Translations under genes and position numbers: made by a program
Notes under the pieces: model-generated
What the model saw: the letters and a program-made list of their open reading frames with translations, nothing else
What the model was told of the DNA's origin: nothing
Databases searched by the model: none
Assembly: GCA_934140285.1 (NCBI GenBank)
Contig: CAKPBI010000004.1
Coordinates: 62,001-126,000, forward strand
Direction: 5' to 3'
Source: an uncultured Bacilli bacterium
Lineage (GTDB): Bacteria > Bacillota_I > Bacilli_A > ML615J-28 > CAG-313
DNA: 64,000 nt
Shown here: in pieces, positions 42,766 through 51,034 of the stretch
How positions within the stretch are numbered: position 1 is the stretch's first letter
Layout of the letters: every line of letters begins with the position of its first letter

Positions 42766-43324
42766 ATGATTATTGAAAAAGTAGTTGATAAAGATGAAAT
42801 GATAAGAGATTTAAAATTATTTAAAAAATATTATTTTTTACCATTTAAAAGAGTATCATTAATATTTATAATTCTTTTGATATATGGTTTTATTAGTTTC
42901 CTTTTTGAATGTTTATTTTCAAATGAATCGACTTTTAAAAATATATATATGTTTTTTCTTATATTTCTAGTATAATATTATTTAATTATAGCAGCTCGTA
43001 CATTGATAAAAACCAATAAAGATATTAAGATGCTAATAAATGATAGAACGAAAATCTACGATACTAGAGATTATATTATTAGAAAATTTACCTTTACTGC
43101 TGATGAATTAATTATTGAAAAAGATGATGGAACTAATCAAGTAACTGATAAGTTTTTATTAGATGATCTTTATATAGTATGGATTGATAAAAAGAAAAGC
43201 TTTTATCATGCAATTTAAAACTGGTAAAAATAGAAGGATACTAGCAGTTCATTCAGATAAAATAGATGAATTAGAAACATATTTCATAAAAAATAATATT
43301 AGGTATCATATAGTAAAAAGATAA
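42766..43324 (+). pseudogene. Decayed tandem copy of the 42159 membrane protein gene
   Basis: The first 23 codons and the ribosome site are almost identical to the upstream gene at an offset of 607 bases. An in-frame TAA at 42973-42975 interrupts the second membrane span; the frame then reopens in the same phase (AARTLIK). Near 43200 a two-base deletion relative to the intact copy shifts the frame, after which the original ending resumes (AVHSDKIDELETYFIK) to a stop at 43322-43324. Two independent lesions make this a true pseudogene. Confidence 0.9.
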
Positions 43325-43353
43325 TGATACTTAAATATAATCACTAATAAAAT

Positions 43354-43369
43354 AAAAAGCCCTTAAGTT
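43354..43369. terminator. Left arm of a terminator split by an insertion
   Basis: CCCTTAAGTT (43360-43369) is perfectly complementary to AACTTAAGGG (43876-43885), which is followed by TTTT. The A tract here and the T tract there extend the stem. The two arms are now separated by the ISL3-type element; before insertion they formed one bidirectional terminator between the membrane genes and nrdG. Confidence 0.8.
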
Positions 43370-43460
43370 AACGGTTCTATAAAATCTTTTGTGATTTTGT
43401 GATAAATTTTTGTATTTAATCACAAAAGATTTTTGGAATTATCACAAAAAATTTATTAAA

Positions 43461-43485
43461 AGAGGTGCCAATTTTAGGCACCTCT
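43461..43485 (-). terminator. Terminator inside the ISL3-type element
   Basis: AGAGGTGCC (43461-43469) and GGCACCTCT (43477-43485) form a perfect stem; on the minus strand it is followed by TTTAATAAATTTTTT. Confidence 0.8.
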
Positions 43486-43693
43486 ACCCGTTTATAGGCG
43501 TGTGTTTAATCTTTCTTGTGTAATTGAAATTATTAGTAATTGAACAACCACCACATTTATTACAAGGCAAATTAACATCTTTTATTTGATCAATATAGAC
43601 ATAGTAAACATCGTTTACAAGTTCAACTTTTTTAATAACTATATTTTTTTCTTGAAAATTTAGTAATTTTAATGTATAATCTTTTATGTTCAT
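43484..43693 (-). pseudogene. Truncated ISL3-family transposase, N-terminal fragment
   Basis: The 69-residue frame begins MNIKDYTLKLLNF and contains the ISL3 N-terminal zinc-ribbon pattern: a YYVYID strand, LPCNKCGG and YTRKIKHTPI. Full ISL3 transposases are about 400 residues; the DDE catalytic part is missing and the frame stops at a TAG four bases before the internal terminator stem. An AGAAAGG site precedes the start. Confidence 0.85.
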
Positions 43694-43747
43694 TTTAAGC
43701 CTTTCTTATAGTAATACTGCAATATTATTATAGAAAAAAATGAATTA

Positions 43748-43791
43748 TAAAAAAAGTGTTTAGTATTTTTAGTTACTAAGCACTTTTTTAG
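43748..43791. terminator. Bidirectional hairpin near the right end of the ISL3-type element
   Basis: AAAAAAAGTG-T-TTAGTA pairs with TACTAA-G-CACTTTTTT. It could insulate the element from outside transcription, including read-through from nrdG. Confidence 0.7.
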
Positions 43792-43890
43792 TCACAAAAG
43801 AATTTTAATTTTATCACAAAATCACAAAATCACAAAAGAATTTATAGAACCAAGTTAACAAGTTCATGACTTGAAAACTTAAGGGTTTTC

Positions 43891-44586
43891 TTAATAGCCT
43901 CTTAGATATACATTTGTTATAAATTGTTCTAAGTATTCTTTATATTCGATAGCAGTTTCTTTTTTTATTTCATGAAAGCCTTTAGAAAGAGATGAATCTC
44001 TTTCAACAAAATGTTGTAGATAGTAAGTTTTGGTTCCGTTAATTAAATCTTTGATTTCTTTAATACTATCGAAATCATGAAATTCTTTAACAAGAGTTGT
44101 TCTAAATTCATGATGAATATTAGATGTTTCTAAGATGTTAATGGTTTCTTTGATTTTTTCTAGCGGAACTTTATTTATTCCTGCTACCATACTATAGTTA
44201 GAAGTACCACTCTTGATGTCCATCGCAATGTAATCAACTAAATGGTTGTCGATTAATTCTTTGACCATTTTAGGGTTGGTACCATTGGTATCAAGTTTTA
44301 TGACAAAACCTAAATCTTTGATTTTCTTTATATAATAAGGAAGTGATACCATTAGGGTTGGTTCTCCACCGGTGATGCAGACGGCTTCAATTATTTTTTT
44401 TCTACTTGTAAGGTAATCAATGATTTCGTTAAAATCAAGGGGTTTTTCAACATCATTATTTACAAGAGGGCCATTGTGACACCATGGACATCTGAAGTTG
44501 CAACCACTAGTAAATAGTGTACACGTAACATATCCTTCAAAGTCTACAAGCGATATTTTTTCAATTCCAACAAATCCATCAATCAT
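43891..44586 (-). CDS. nrdG: Anaerobic ribonucleotide reductase activating protein, NrdG2 type
   Basis: The 231-residue radical-SAM protein has cluster cysteines C29, C33 and C36 in CNFRCPWCHN and the SAM-binding CITGGEPTL. The length and the RCPWCHN context match the NrdG2/PflA-like group (TIGR02495) rather than the shorter E. coli NrdG. It would place the glycyl radical on NrdD. It is encoded away from nrdD, on the opposite strand, and overlaps ispG by four bases, giving an ispG-nrdG operon of two iron-sulfur enzymes. Confidence 0.92.
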   Translation of the reverse strand: MIDGFVGIEKISLVDFEGYVTCTLFTSGCNFRCPWCHNGPLVNNDVEKPLDFNEIIDYLTSRKKIIEAVCITGGEPTLMVSLPYYIKKIKDLGFVIKLDTNGTNPKMVKELIDNHLVDYIAMDIKSGTSNYSMVAGINKVPLEKIKETINILETSNIHHEFRTTLVKEFHDFDSIKEIKDLINGTKTYYLQHFVERDSSLSKGFHEIKKETAIEYKEYLEQFITNVYLRGY

Positions 44587-45638
44587 TTTGTATTTATCAT
44601 TTTCAAGATTTCTTCCTTTAAACAGTCGACAATCTTATCTTCAGGAATCTTCTTAATGATTTCTCCTTTCTTGAATAATACGCCACATCCATTTCCCCCC
44701 GCAATCCCAAGGTCAGCTTCTCTTGCTTCTCCAGGACCATTGACTACACATCCCATAATGGCGATGGTTAAGTCTTTGTTAATTGATTCACAAAAACTTT
44801 CAATTTCTTTTACGACGGGTTCCATATTATAGTTGGTTCTACCACATGTAGGACAAACAGTCAACCTTGGTTTTTGGTAAAGATGACACATAGAAAGAAT
44901 TTCTTTACATACAGGAATTTCATTTAATGGGGATCCATGTAAAGATACTCTAATCGTGTTACCAATACCTTCAAAAAGAAGTGTACCAAGAACATAACTA
45001 GAAGCAATGGTTCCACTAAATTTAGTTCCAGACTCGGTAAGTCCAATATGAATAGGATATGGATAACGAGCTGCTAAAGCTCTATTTACTTCAATAGTAG
45101 ATTCAATATCAGTAGCTTTTATGGATAAAACTAAATCCTTAAAATCAAAACTTTCCATAAGTTTTACTGCTCGGTCCATACTTTCTAAAAGTGCAAGTGG
45201 GGTAACATGATGATATTTTTCAAGTAAATCTTTTTCTAGTGATCCACTATTAATCCCAATACGAATTGGAACATGATACTCTTTACACTTATCTACTATT
45301 TGTTTAACCTTATCGTTTGAACCGATGTTTCCGGGATTAATCCTAATTTTATCAGCTCCACTAGTTATCGCAAGAATTGCGAGTTTATAATCAAAGTGGA
45401 TGTCCGCAACAATTGGTATTCTAATTTGCTTTTTAATTTCTTTGATCGCGAGAGCATCTTCCTCATCAAGAACTGCTACTCTAACGATTTCACATCCTAG
45501 AAGTGTTAAATCATTAATTTGTTTAACGGTCTTTTCAATGTCTTTTGTTTTGGTATTAGTCATTGACTGAATGACAACTTTATTAGATCCGCCAATTACG
45601 ACATTTCCTACTTTTACTTTTATGGTATTAGATCTCAT
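44583..45638 (-). CDS. ispG: 4-hydroxy-3-methylbut-2-en-1-yl diphosphate synthase IspG
   Basis: The 351-residue enzyme of the MEP isoprenoid pathway starts with SNTIKVKVGNVVIGG and QSMTNTKT, followed by a TIM barrel (RVAVLDEEDA; VADIHFDYKLA; RINPGNIG). The C-terminal [4Fe-4S] domain has CPTCGRTNYN and MGCVVNGPGEAREADLGIAGG. It needs flavodoxin or ferredoxin as electron donor. No other MEP gene is in this window. AAGGATGTGAT precedes the start and a minus-strand TATAAT at 45668-45663 is a likely -10 box. Confidence 0.96.
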   Translation of the reverse strand: MRSNTIKVKVGNVVIGGSNKVVIQSMTNTKTKDIEKTVKQINDLTLLGCEIVRVAVLDEEDALAIKEIKKQIRIPIVADIHFDYKLAILAITSGADKIRINPGNIGSNDKVKQIVDKCKEYHVPIRIGINSGSLEKDLLEKYHHVTPLALLESMDRAVKLMESFDFKDLVLSIKATDIESTIEVNRALAARYPYPIHIGLTESGTKFSGTIASSYVLGTLLFEGIGNTIRVSLHGSPLNEIPVCKEILSMCHLYQKPRLTVCPTCGRTNYNMEPVVKEIESFCESINKDLTIAIMGCVVNGPGEAREADLGIAGGNGCGVLFKKGEIIKKIPEDKIVDCLKEEILKMINTK

Positions 45639-45676
45639 AATATCACATCCTTAAGTATAGTAATTATAACATAAAA

Positions 45677-45703
45677 TAAAAAAAAGAGCCCTTTGAAGGC
45701 TCT
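45677..45703 (-). terminator. Terminator of the HTH-protein gene
   Basis: On the minus strand AGAGCC and GGCTCT form the stem (45685-45703) and eight T residues follow. Confidence 0.9.
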
Positions 45704-46262
45704 ATTTATTACTTGAAGTAGTCTTTTTAGTAGTAGTTTTCTTAGTAGTTTTTTTCTCATCAGGATTTGGTAAAACTGATGTAGTTGCATTTTCAACTAC
45801 CACTTTTTTCTTTTTAGTCTTTCTTTGTGGAGAACGAATATGACCACGTCTTAAAAAGTTATAGATGGTGCTACGACTTGCTTGTACACCATATTGAGCT
45901 TGGACGATACGTGCAAACTCTGAAAAGTTAGTGCCACGATATTCACGACGATAAAGCTTACAAACAAATGTTGAAATTTCTGTATCATAGGTGTTATATG
46001 GCTTATAGTTTTTATTTTTATGGATTACTCCCTCACGGCCTTCTTCAATTACTTGACGTTTTAAGTTACGAACTTGACGAGTCGTGATACCTAGTTTTTT
46101 AGCAGCTTGAGTACCATTAATCTCACCTTCTAGTAATTTGGTGATAACTCTTAGTTTTTTACGTTCCGTTTTAGAAAGTTTTTTCTTCGGTTTTTCTTCG
46201 ACTAAAGTGACAGTCCCATCAGGGTTTACTACTTCAACCATCTTCGGTTTTACTATTGGCAT
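45702..46262 (-). CDS. Transposase-type helix-turn-helix protein with basic tail
   Basis: The 186-residue protein has an HTH of the transposase type (residues about 32-85: ERKKLRVITKLLEGEINGTQ...KKLGITTRQVRNLKRQ), followed by EEGREGVIHKNKNYKPYN, which matches the N-terminal region of ISNCY/IS1202-like transposases. A second HTH-like stretch lies at about 95-142 (SRSTIYNFLRRGHI). No DDE catalytic core follows; instead the end is a Lys/Thr-rich tail. It has its own AAAGGGA site and terminator and no inverted repeats nearby, so it looks like a domesticated DNA-binding protein, perhaps chromosome-associated. Confidence 0.7.
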   Translation of the reverse strand: MPIVKPKMVEVVNPDGTVTLVEEKPKKKLSKTERKKLRVITKLLEGEINGTQAAKKLGITTRQVRNLKRQVIEEGREGVIHKNKNYKPYNTYDTEISTFVCKLYRREYRGTNFSEFARIVQAQYGVQASRSTIYNFLRRGHIRSPQRKTKKKKVVVENATTSVLPNPDEKKTTKKTTTKKTTSSNK

Positions 46263-46805
46263 AATATCAGTCCCTTTCTAACTATAATTATTATACCAAA
46301 TTTAGACAATCATTTCAAGTATTTTGATAGGAAATATTTGTGTGAATACGTTTTTAAAATAAAAACAAAAGACAAAGTTAAATTAAAAATAATGAAAAAA
46401 ATTATTAAAAAATTAAAAAAACATTGTAAAAATAAATCTATTATTTGTTATAAAGGTGAACAGATAAAAAATAATGATTCTAATGTTTTCTATTTAATAT
46501 TTTATAAATATCAAAATTGACTACCTAACTTTTTAGGAAAAACGTAATGTAGTCCTCCTCTATTTCCTTTCGACTCTAAAAAATAGAAAATAGCAAAATT
46601 TAAACATTTTTAATCACACGTTTTAATGTTTAATAAAATCCTCTCACTAACCACAAAACTCACTTTCTTTTAGGAATCATTAAATTTTATCGTTTATATA
46701 CATTCACTCACAGTAAAAGGCATTATTCTAATTGAATAATGCTTTTTATTTTATAAATAAACCTTTTAATGATATAATAAGTAAGTAGTATGGGAGGTGC
46801 GTACA
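46263..46805. other. Long non-coding gap with an orphan terminator
   Basis: The left end should hold the promoter of the HTH-protein gene. A 60-codon frame at 46338-46520 starts with TTG, lacks a convincing ribosome site and is mostly Lys, Ile and Asn codons, so it is not called as a gene. At 46714-46750 there is a strong plus-strand terminator. Its presence without an upstream gene suggests an unannotated transcript or the ruins of one. The rluA -10 box TATAAT is at 46773-46778. Confidence 0.5.
46714..46750 (+). terminator. Orphan intrinsic terminator
   Basis: GCATTATTC (46720-46728) and GAATAATGC (46734-46742) form a perfect stem with AAAAG before and TTTTTATTTT after. No convincing coding region lies upstream on this strand. 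Confidence 0.85.
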
Positions 46806-47471
46806 TTGACCTACCAAGATTTAGAAGTCGTTTATGAAACTAATCATCTAATCGTCGTTGTAAAGCCAGCAGGGATTTTATCCCAAAAAGATGTAACTAA
46901 CGATCTTGATATGATGACATTAGTTAAAGAATATTTAAAGAATAAATATAATAAGCCAGGCGAGGCTTTTTTAGGTTTAGTTCATCGTCTTGACCGAATG
47001 ACATCAGGATTAATGGTGTTTGGTAAAACCTCAAAAGGAGCTAGCCGCCTTAGTGAACAAATCAGAAATCATGAGTTTATTAAAAAGTATTTTACGGTTG
47101 TAGAAAACAAAATAACTAAAGATGGTACGTTAACTAACAAGATGTCATATGATGAAAAGACTAAAAAAGCTTACCTTGATGAAAATGGTAAACTCGCAGT
47201 ACTACATTATAAAGTCATAAAAAATGAATTTGGGGCCTTAGGCTTAAAAAACAATACCCTACTTGAAGTATTACTTGAAACAGGAAGACATCATCAAATT
47301 AGATTACAAATGTCAGCTTTTTCTCACCCTCTATTAGGTGATACTTTATATGGAAGTAAAGTTAAATGTAAAATCTTTTTACACGCTTACTATTTAAGTT
47401 TTAAAGATCCAGTAACTAAAGAAAAACTAGAATTTATTAAATACCCTACATGGTACGAAAGGAGAGACTAA
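46806..47471 (+). CDS. RluA family pseudouridine synthase
   Basis: The 221-residue enzyme is started at TTG 46806, eight bases after GGGAGG; an in-frame GTG at 46797 is itself part of that site. It has the active-site motif HRLDRMTSGLMVF with the catalytic Asp, and LLETGRHHQIRLQMSAFSHPLLGD near the C terminus. It lacks an S4 domain, like the short RluC/RluD-type proteins. It converts uridine to pseudouridine in rRNA or tRNA; the site is unknown. metK begins one base after its stop. Confidence 0.9.
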   Translation: MTYQDLEVVYETNHLIVVVKPAGILSQKDVTNDLDMMTLVKEYLKNKYNKPGEAFLGLVHRLDRMTSGLMVFGKTSKGASRLSEQIRNHEFIKKYFTVVENKITKDGTLTNKMSYDEKTKKAYLDENGKLAVLHYKVIKNEFGALGLKNNTLLEVLLETGRHHQIRLQMSAFSHPLLGDTLYGSKVKCKIFLHAYYLSFKDPVTKEKLEFIKYPTWYERRD

Positions 47472-47472
47472 A

Positions 47473-48630
47473 ATGAAAGAATTTAAAGAAAGAAGAATAT
47501 TTACCTCAGAATCAGTAACTGAAGGTCATCCTGATAAAGTATGTGACCAAATCGCTGATGCCATTCTTGATGATTTACTATCAAAAGATCAACATGCGAA
47601 AGTAGCATGTGAAGTTATCGCAACCACTGGTTTAGTCCTTGTTATGGGTGAAGTAACAACTAATAGTTATGTTGATGTTCAAAAAATTGTTCGTGAAACA
47701 GTTGATAGAATTGGTTATAATCGTGGTAAGTTTGGCTTTGATGCGGAAAACTTAAGTGTACTTGTGGCCTTAGATGAACAATCACCAGACATTGCGATGG
47801 GAGTAAGAGATGGTGAAGGTGCTGGCGACCAAGGCATTATGTTTGGTTATGCTTGTGATGAAACAGAAGAACTAATGCCCCTTCCAATTATGCTTGCACA
47901 TAAACTTGCGAAGAGATTAAGTGATGTAAGAAAGAATAACCATCCAAAAGAACTTCGTCCTGATGGTAAAACTCAAGTATCTGTAGAATATGATGAAGAA
48001 GGAAATCCTGCAAGAATTGATGCCATCCTAGTTTCTACTCAACATGATGAAGATGTAACCATTGATTGGTTAAGAAAAGTAATTACCGAAGAAGTAATCA
48101 AACCAATTGTACCTGCACATTTAATGGATGAAAATACTAAGATTTATGTAAATCCAACTGGTCGTTTTGTAATTGGTGGTCCAAAAGGAGATTCTGGTTT
48201 AACTGGTCGTAAGATTATTGTTGATACTTATGGGGGTTACGCTCCTCATGGTGGTGGTTCCTTTAGTGGTAAAGACCCAACTAAAGTTGACAGAAGTGCA
48301 AGTTATGCCTTAAGATGGATTGCTAAAAACATGGTTGCAGCAGGATTTGCTAAAAAACTTCAAATCCAAGTTTCTTACGGAATTGGTATGGCTGAGCCTA
48401 TCTCCATCTGTGTTGACACATTTGGAACTAGTGATTACTCTGAACATGAATTAATTAAAATAATTCGTAAACATTTTGATTTAACCCCAAAAGGTATAAT
48501 TGAAACTCTTGACCTACGTCGTCCTATCTACGAACAAACAGCCGCATATGGTCATTTTGGACGTAACGACTTAGATTTACCTTGGGAAAGACTAAATAAA
48601 GTAGAAGAATTAAAAAAGGAGATTAAATAA
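47473..48630 (+). CDS. metK: S-adenosylmethionine synthetase
   Basis: The 385-residue enzyme has the family signatures TSESVTEGHPDKVCDQIADA, GAGDQGIMFGYA and GGGSFSGKDPTKVDRSA. It makes SAM from ATP and methionine, the cofactor needed by RsmE, MtaB and NrdG in this window. GAAAGGAG lies before the ATG. It is fused tightly between rluA and a GH4 glycosidase gene. No SAM riboswitch is visible upstream of the operon. Confidence 0.97.
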   Translation: MKEFKERRIFTSESVTEGHPDKVCDQIADAILDDLLSKDQHAKVACEVIATTGLVLVMGEVTTNSYVDVQKIVRETVDRIGYNRGKFGFDAENLSVLVALDEQSPDIAMGVRDGEGAGDQGIMFGYACDETEELMPLPIMLAHKLAKRLSDVRKNNHPKELRPDGKTQVSVEYDEEGNPARIDAILVSTQHDEDVTIDWLRKVITEEVIKPIVPAHLMDENTKIYVNPTGRFVIGGPKGDSGLTGRKIIVDTYGGYAPHGGGSFSGKDPTKVDRSASYALRWIAKNMVAAGFAKKLQIQVSYGIGMAEPISICVDTFGTSDYSEHELIKIIRKHFDLTPKGIIETLDLRRPIYEQTAAYGHFGRNDLDLPWERLNKVEELKKEIK

Positions 48631-49923
48631 ATGAAGATTTGTATTATTGGATCAGGAAGTACTTATACCCCTGAACTTATTGAAGGTTTAATTAATAAAA
48701 GAGATTCCCTACCTGTTACGGAATTATATTTAATGGATATCGATGAAAGAAAACTAAGAATCGTTGGTGGTTTATGTCAAAGAATGATTGAAGCCGCAAA
48801 CCTTCCATGTAAAGTTGTAATGACGATGGATTATGAAGAAGCCTTACTAAATGCTGACTTTGTACTTGCACAAATCCGCGTTGGTAAACTTCCTGCCCGT
48901 GTTAAAGATGAAAAGATTCCTCTTAAGTATAACTTGATTGGTCAAGAAACATGTGGTATTGGTGGTATGTTTAAAGGCTTAAGAACCATCCCTGCTTTAA
49001 TTAAAATTGTTCACTTAATGGAAAAATGTTGTCCTAATGCATGGCTAATCAACTTCTCTAACCCATCAGGTATGATTGCTGAAGCTCTACTTAACTACAC
49101 TAACGTTAAGATGATGGGATTATGTAATGTTCCAATTAACATGATTGATGGAATCAAACGTCAAATGAATCTACCTAATGCGGAAGTTGAATATCTAGGT
49201 CTTAACCATTTCACTTATGTAACTAAGATTATTGACAATGGACATGACTACTTAGATGAAGCCATCAAAAAAGGTGTAAACTCTGAAACAATGAAGAATA
49301 TCCCTGCTAGTGGTTTCACTCCTGAAGATATTGCCGCAATCGGTGCGATTCCTTCTTGCTATCTTGAATACTACTACTTTAAAAATAGTAAACTTGAAAA
49401 ACTAAAAGCAGCTCCTAAAACAAGAGGCGAAGTTTGTATGGAACTAGAAGAACAACTTCTTGCTTTATATGAAAATAGTGCATTACACACTAAACCAGAA
49501 CAACTATCTAAACGTGGTGGTGCTAGATATTCAGAAGTTGCCATCTCTTTAGTAGATTCTATTTGGAATGATAAAAATGATATCCAAGTAGTTAATATCT
49601 TAAACCATGGTGCGCTTGATTTCTTAGCTGATGATGATGCCATTGAAATTAGAGCATACATCGGTAAGAATGGTGCAACCCCAATCCCTGCTCATTTTGA
49701 TAATGATCATATTAAAGAATACATTAAACAAGTAAAAGCTTATGAAAAACATGCGGTTAAAGCTGCTATCTATGGAGATCGTAATGAAGCATTACGTGCC
49801 CTTGTAATGAACCCTCTTGTTGGCGACTTAAAAACGGCTGAAGCTTGCTTTGATGAATTACTAGAGGCTCATAAAGAATATTTACCACAATTCTTTGGTG
49901 AAAAGGTTGAGGTAAATAAGTAA
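48631..49923 (+). CDS. Family 4 glycoside hydrolase, 6-phospho-beta-glucosidase type
   Basis: The 430-residue GH4 enzyme starts with the NAD-binding GSGSTYTPEL. It contains IRVGKLPARVKDEKIP, NFSNPSGM, LCNVP with metal ligand C165 and GLNHF with H193. These enzymes use NAD+ and Mn2+ in a redox-elimination mechanism. The start of the chain and RVG segment fit phospho-beta-glucosidases (LicH, BglT) better than MelA-type alpha-galactosidases. It begins directly after metK and is followed without a gap by a BadF-type kinase. Confidence 0.92.
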   Translation: MKICIIGSGSTYTPELIEGLINKRDSLPVTELYLMDIDERKLRIVGGLCQRMIEAANLPCKVVMTMDYEEALLNADFVLAQIRVGKLPARVKDEKIPLKYNLIGQETCGIGGMFKGLRTIPALIKIVHLMEKCCPNAWLINFSNPSGMIAEALLNYTNVKMMGLCNVPINMIDGIKRQMNLPNAEVEYLGLNHFTYVTKIIDNGHDYLDEAIKKGVNSETMKNIPASGFTPEDIAAIGAIPSCYLEYYYFKNSKLEKLKAAPKTRGEVCMELEEQLLALYENSALHTKPEQLSKRGGARYSEVAISLVDSIWNDKNDIQVVNILNHGALDFLADDDAIEIRAYIGKNGATPIPAHFDNDHIKEYIKQVKAYEKHAVKAAIYGDRNEALRALVMNPLVGDLKTAEACFDELLEAHKEYLPQFFGEKVEVNK

Positions 49924-50919
49924 ATGAAGCTGTATATCTTAGGAGTTGATGGTGGAAACACCAAAACTGATTACCTATTATATGATACTTTAGGAAACTT
50001 CATTGATGGTATTAGAAGTGGAACTTGTAGTCATGAGGCCAAAGGTTTAGGTTTTAATGGTGCTTACCTCGTGATGAAAGAAAATATCGAAACTCTTCTA
50101 AAAAGAAATGATGTAAACATTGAAGATGTCAAAGGGGCATGCTTTGGACTTGCGGGAGTAGATGTTCCTTTTCAAAAGAAAGCATTAGAAGAAATTGTTG
50201 AAAAAATTGGCTTTAAAAATTATATTGTTGTTAATGATGGCTTCTTAGGAATTAAAGCAGCCTCCCCTAATGGAACTGGCGTATGTTCAATCAATGGTAC
50301 TGGTACCGTTAATGTTGGTATCGACCATCATGGTAATGGTACCCAAGTAGGTGGCATTGGCTATCTATCAGGTGATGAAGCCGGGGGATCATTCCTTGCG
50401 AGAAGAACTATCCAAGCCGCTTTTGACGCAAGCTATCGTTTTGGTGAAGAAACATCTCTTGTTGATGATGTTTTCAAAATGTATGAAATAAATCATAAAT
50501 CAGAACTTGCGGATGCGTTATTACAAAAACCAATTGATTCAACTTACCTTATTAAATGTCTATGCAATAGAGCTAACGAAGGTGATAGTGTTGCTATCTC
50601 CATCTTAGAAACCGCTGGACATAATATGGCACGTTCAACAGCTGGTGTTATCAGTCATCTAGATTTTGAAGAACCCGTCCATGTCATTCAAGCAGGCTCT
50701 GTATGGTCAAAAGCTACAGCTAATCATATGAATGATAAATTTAAAGATACCGTTTTAAAACTGTCAAAACGTAAATGTAACTTTATCATTCTCAATGAAC
50801 CTCCTGTTATGGGTGCTATCTTTTGGGCCTATGAACTCGCAAACAATACGCTTCCAACTAAAGAAGTAAAAGAAAAAATCTTAAATAGTATAAAACAATA
50901 TCAAGAAAGCATAAAATAA
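49924..50919 (+). CDS. BadF/BadG-type ATPase, probable N-acetylglucosamine kinase
   Basis: The 331-residue ASKHA-fold protein has phosphate-1 motif LGVDGGNTKTDYLLYD, FGLAGVDVP, VNDGFLGIKAA with the candidate catalytic Asp, and NGTGTVNVG then GDEAGGSFLARR. It matches the NAGK/BadF sugar-kinase branch rather than reductase activases, because no CxxC cluster ligands are seen. With the GH4 enzyme next door it could phosphorylate a sugar or disaccharide without a PTS. It ends the rluA-metK operon. Confidence 0.85.
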   Translation: MKLYILGVDGGNTKTDYLLYDTLGNFIDGIRSGTCSHEAKGLGFNGAYLVMKENIETLLKRNDVNIEDVKGACFGLAGVDVPFQKKALEEIVEKIGFKNYIVVNDGFLGIKAASPNGTGVCSINGTGTVNVGIDHHGNGTQVGGIGYLSGDEAGGSFLARRTIQAAFDASYRFGEETSLVDDVFKMYEINHKSELADALLQKPIDSTYLIKCLCNRANEGDSVAISILETAGHNMARSTAGVISHLDFEEPVHVIQAGSVWSKATANHMNDKFKDTVLKLSKRKCNFIILNEPPVMGAIFWAYELANNTLPTKEVKEKILNSIKQYQESIK

Positions 50920-50943
50920 AGCCTATAGAAATATAGGCTTTTT
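50918..50943 (+). terminator. Terminator of the rluA-metK-GH4-kinase operon
   Basis: AAAGCCTATA (50918-50927) pairs with TATAGGCTTT (50932-50941) around GAAA; T residues follow. Confidence 0.93.
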
Positions 50944-51034
50944 AAAAAAAAAGAAAAAATTAAAAAAATTTTTTAAAAAATAAAATAAAATTACATTTTT
51001 TTGGGTTATGTATAGTGAAGAAAGGTAAATAGCT

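Larger units (their letters stand above)
43373..43851. mobile_element. Internally deleted ISL3-family element (MITE-like, 479 bp)
   Basis: Terminal inverted repeats begin GGTTCTATAAA at both ends and continue for about 35 bases with T-C-T-T-T-T-G-T-G-A repeats. An 8-bp direct repeat AAGTTAAC flanks the element (43365-43372 and 43852-43859), the target-site duplication length of the ISL3 family. Subterminal TCACAAAA repeats lie at both ends. Only a short 5' part of the transposase gene remains, so the element is non-autonomous. The intact target duplication indicates a fairly recent insertion. Confidence 0.9.

Noticed and set aside
43003..43218. A separate 71-codon gene
   Set aside because: It is the same reading frame as the decayed copy at 42766 after an in-frame stop, and it starts within a membrane-span homology, so it is part of the pseudogene.
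43382..43445. TCACAAAA repeats as a CRISPR or cis-regulatory array
   Set aside because: They occur at both ends of the ISL3-type element in inverted orientation and fit subterminal transposase-binding sites.
46338..46520. A 60-codon plus-strand frame rich in Lys, Ile and Asn
   Set aside because: It has a TTG start with no convincing ribosome site and a composition expected from random AT-rich sequence.
46740..47475. SAM riboswitch for metK
   Set aside because: metK starts one base after the rluA-type gene and the only leader, before that gene, is about 20 bases long.
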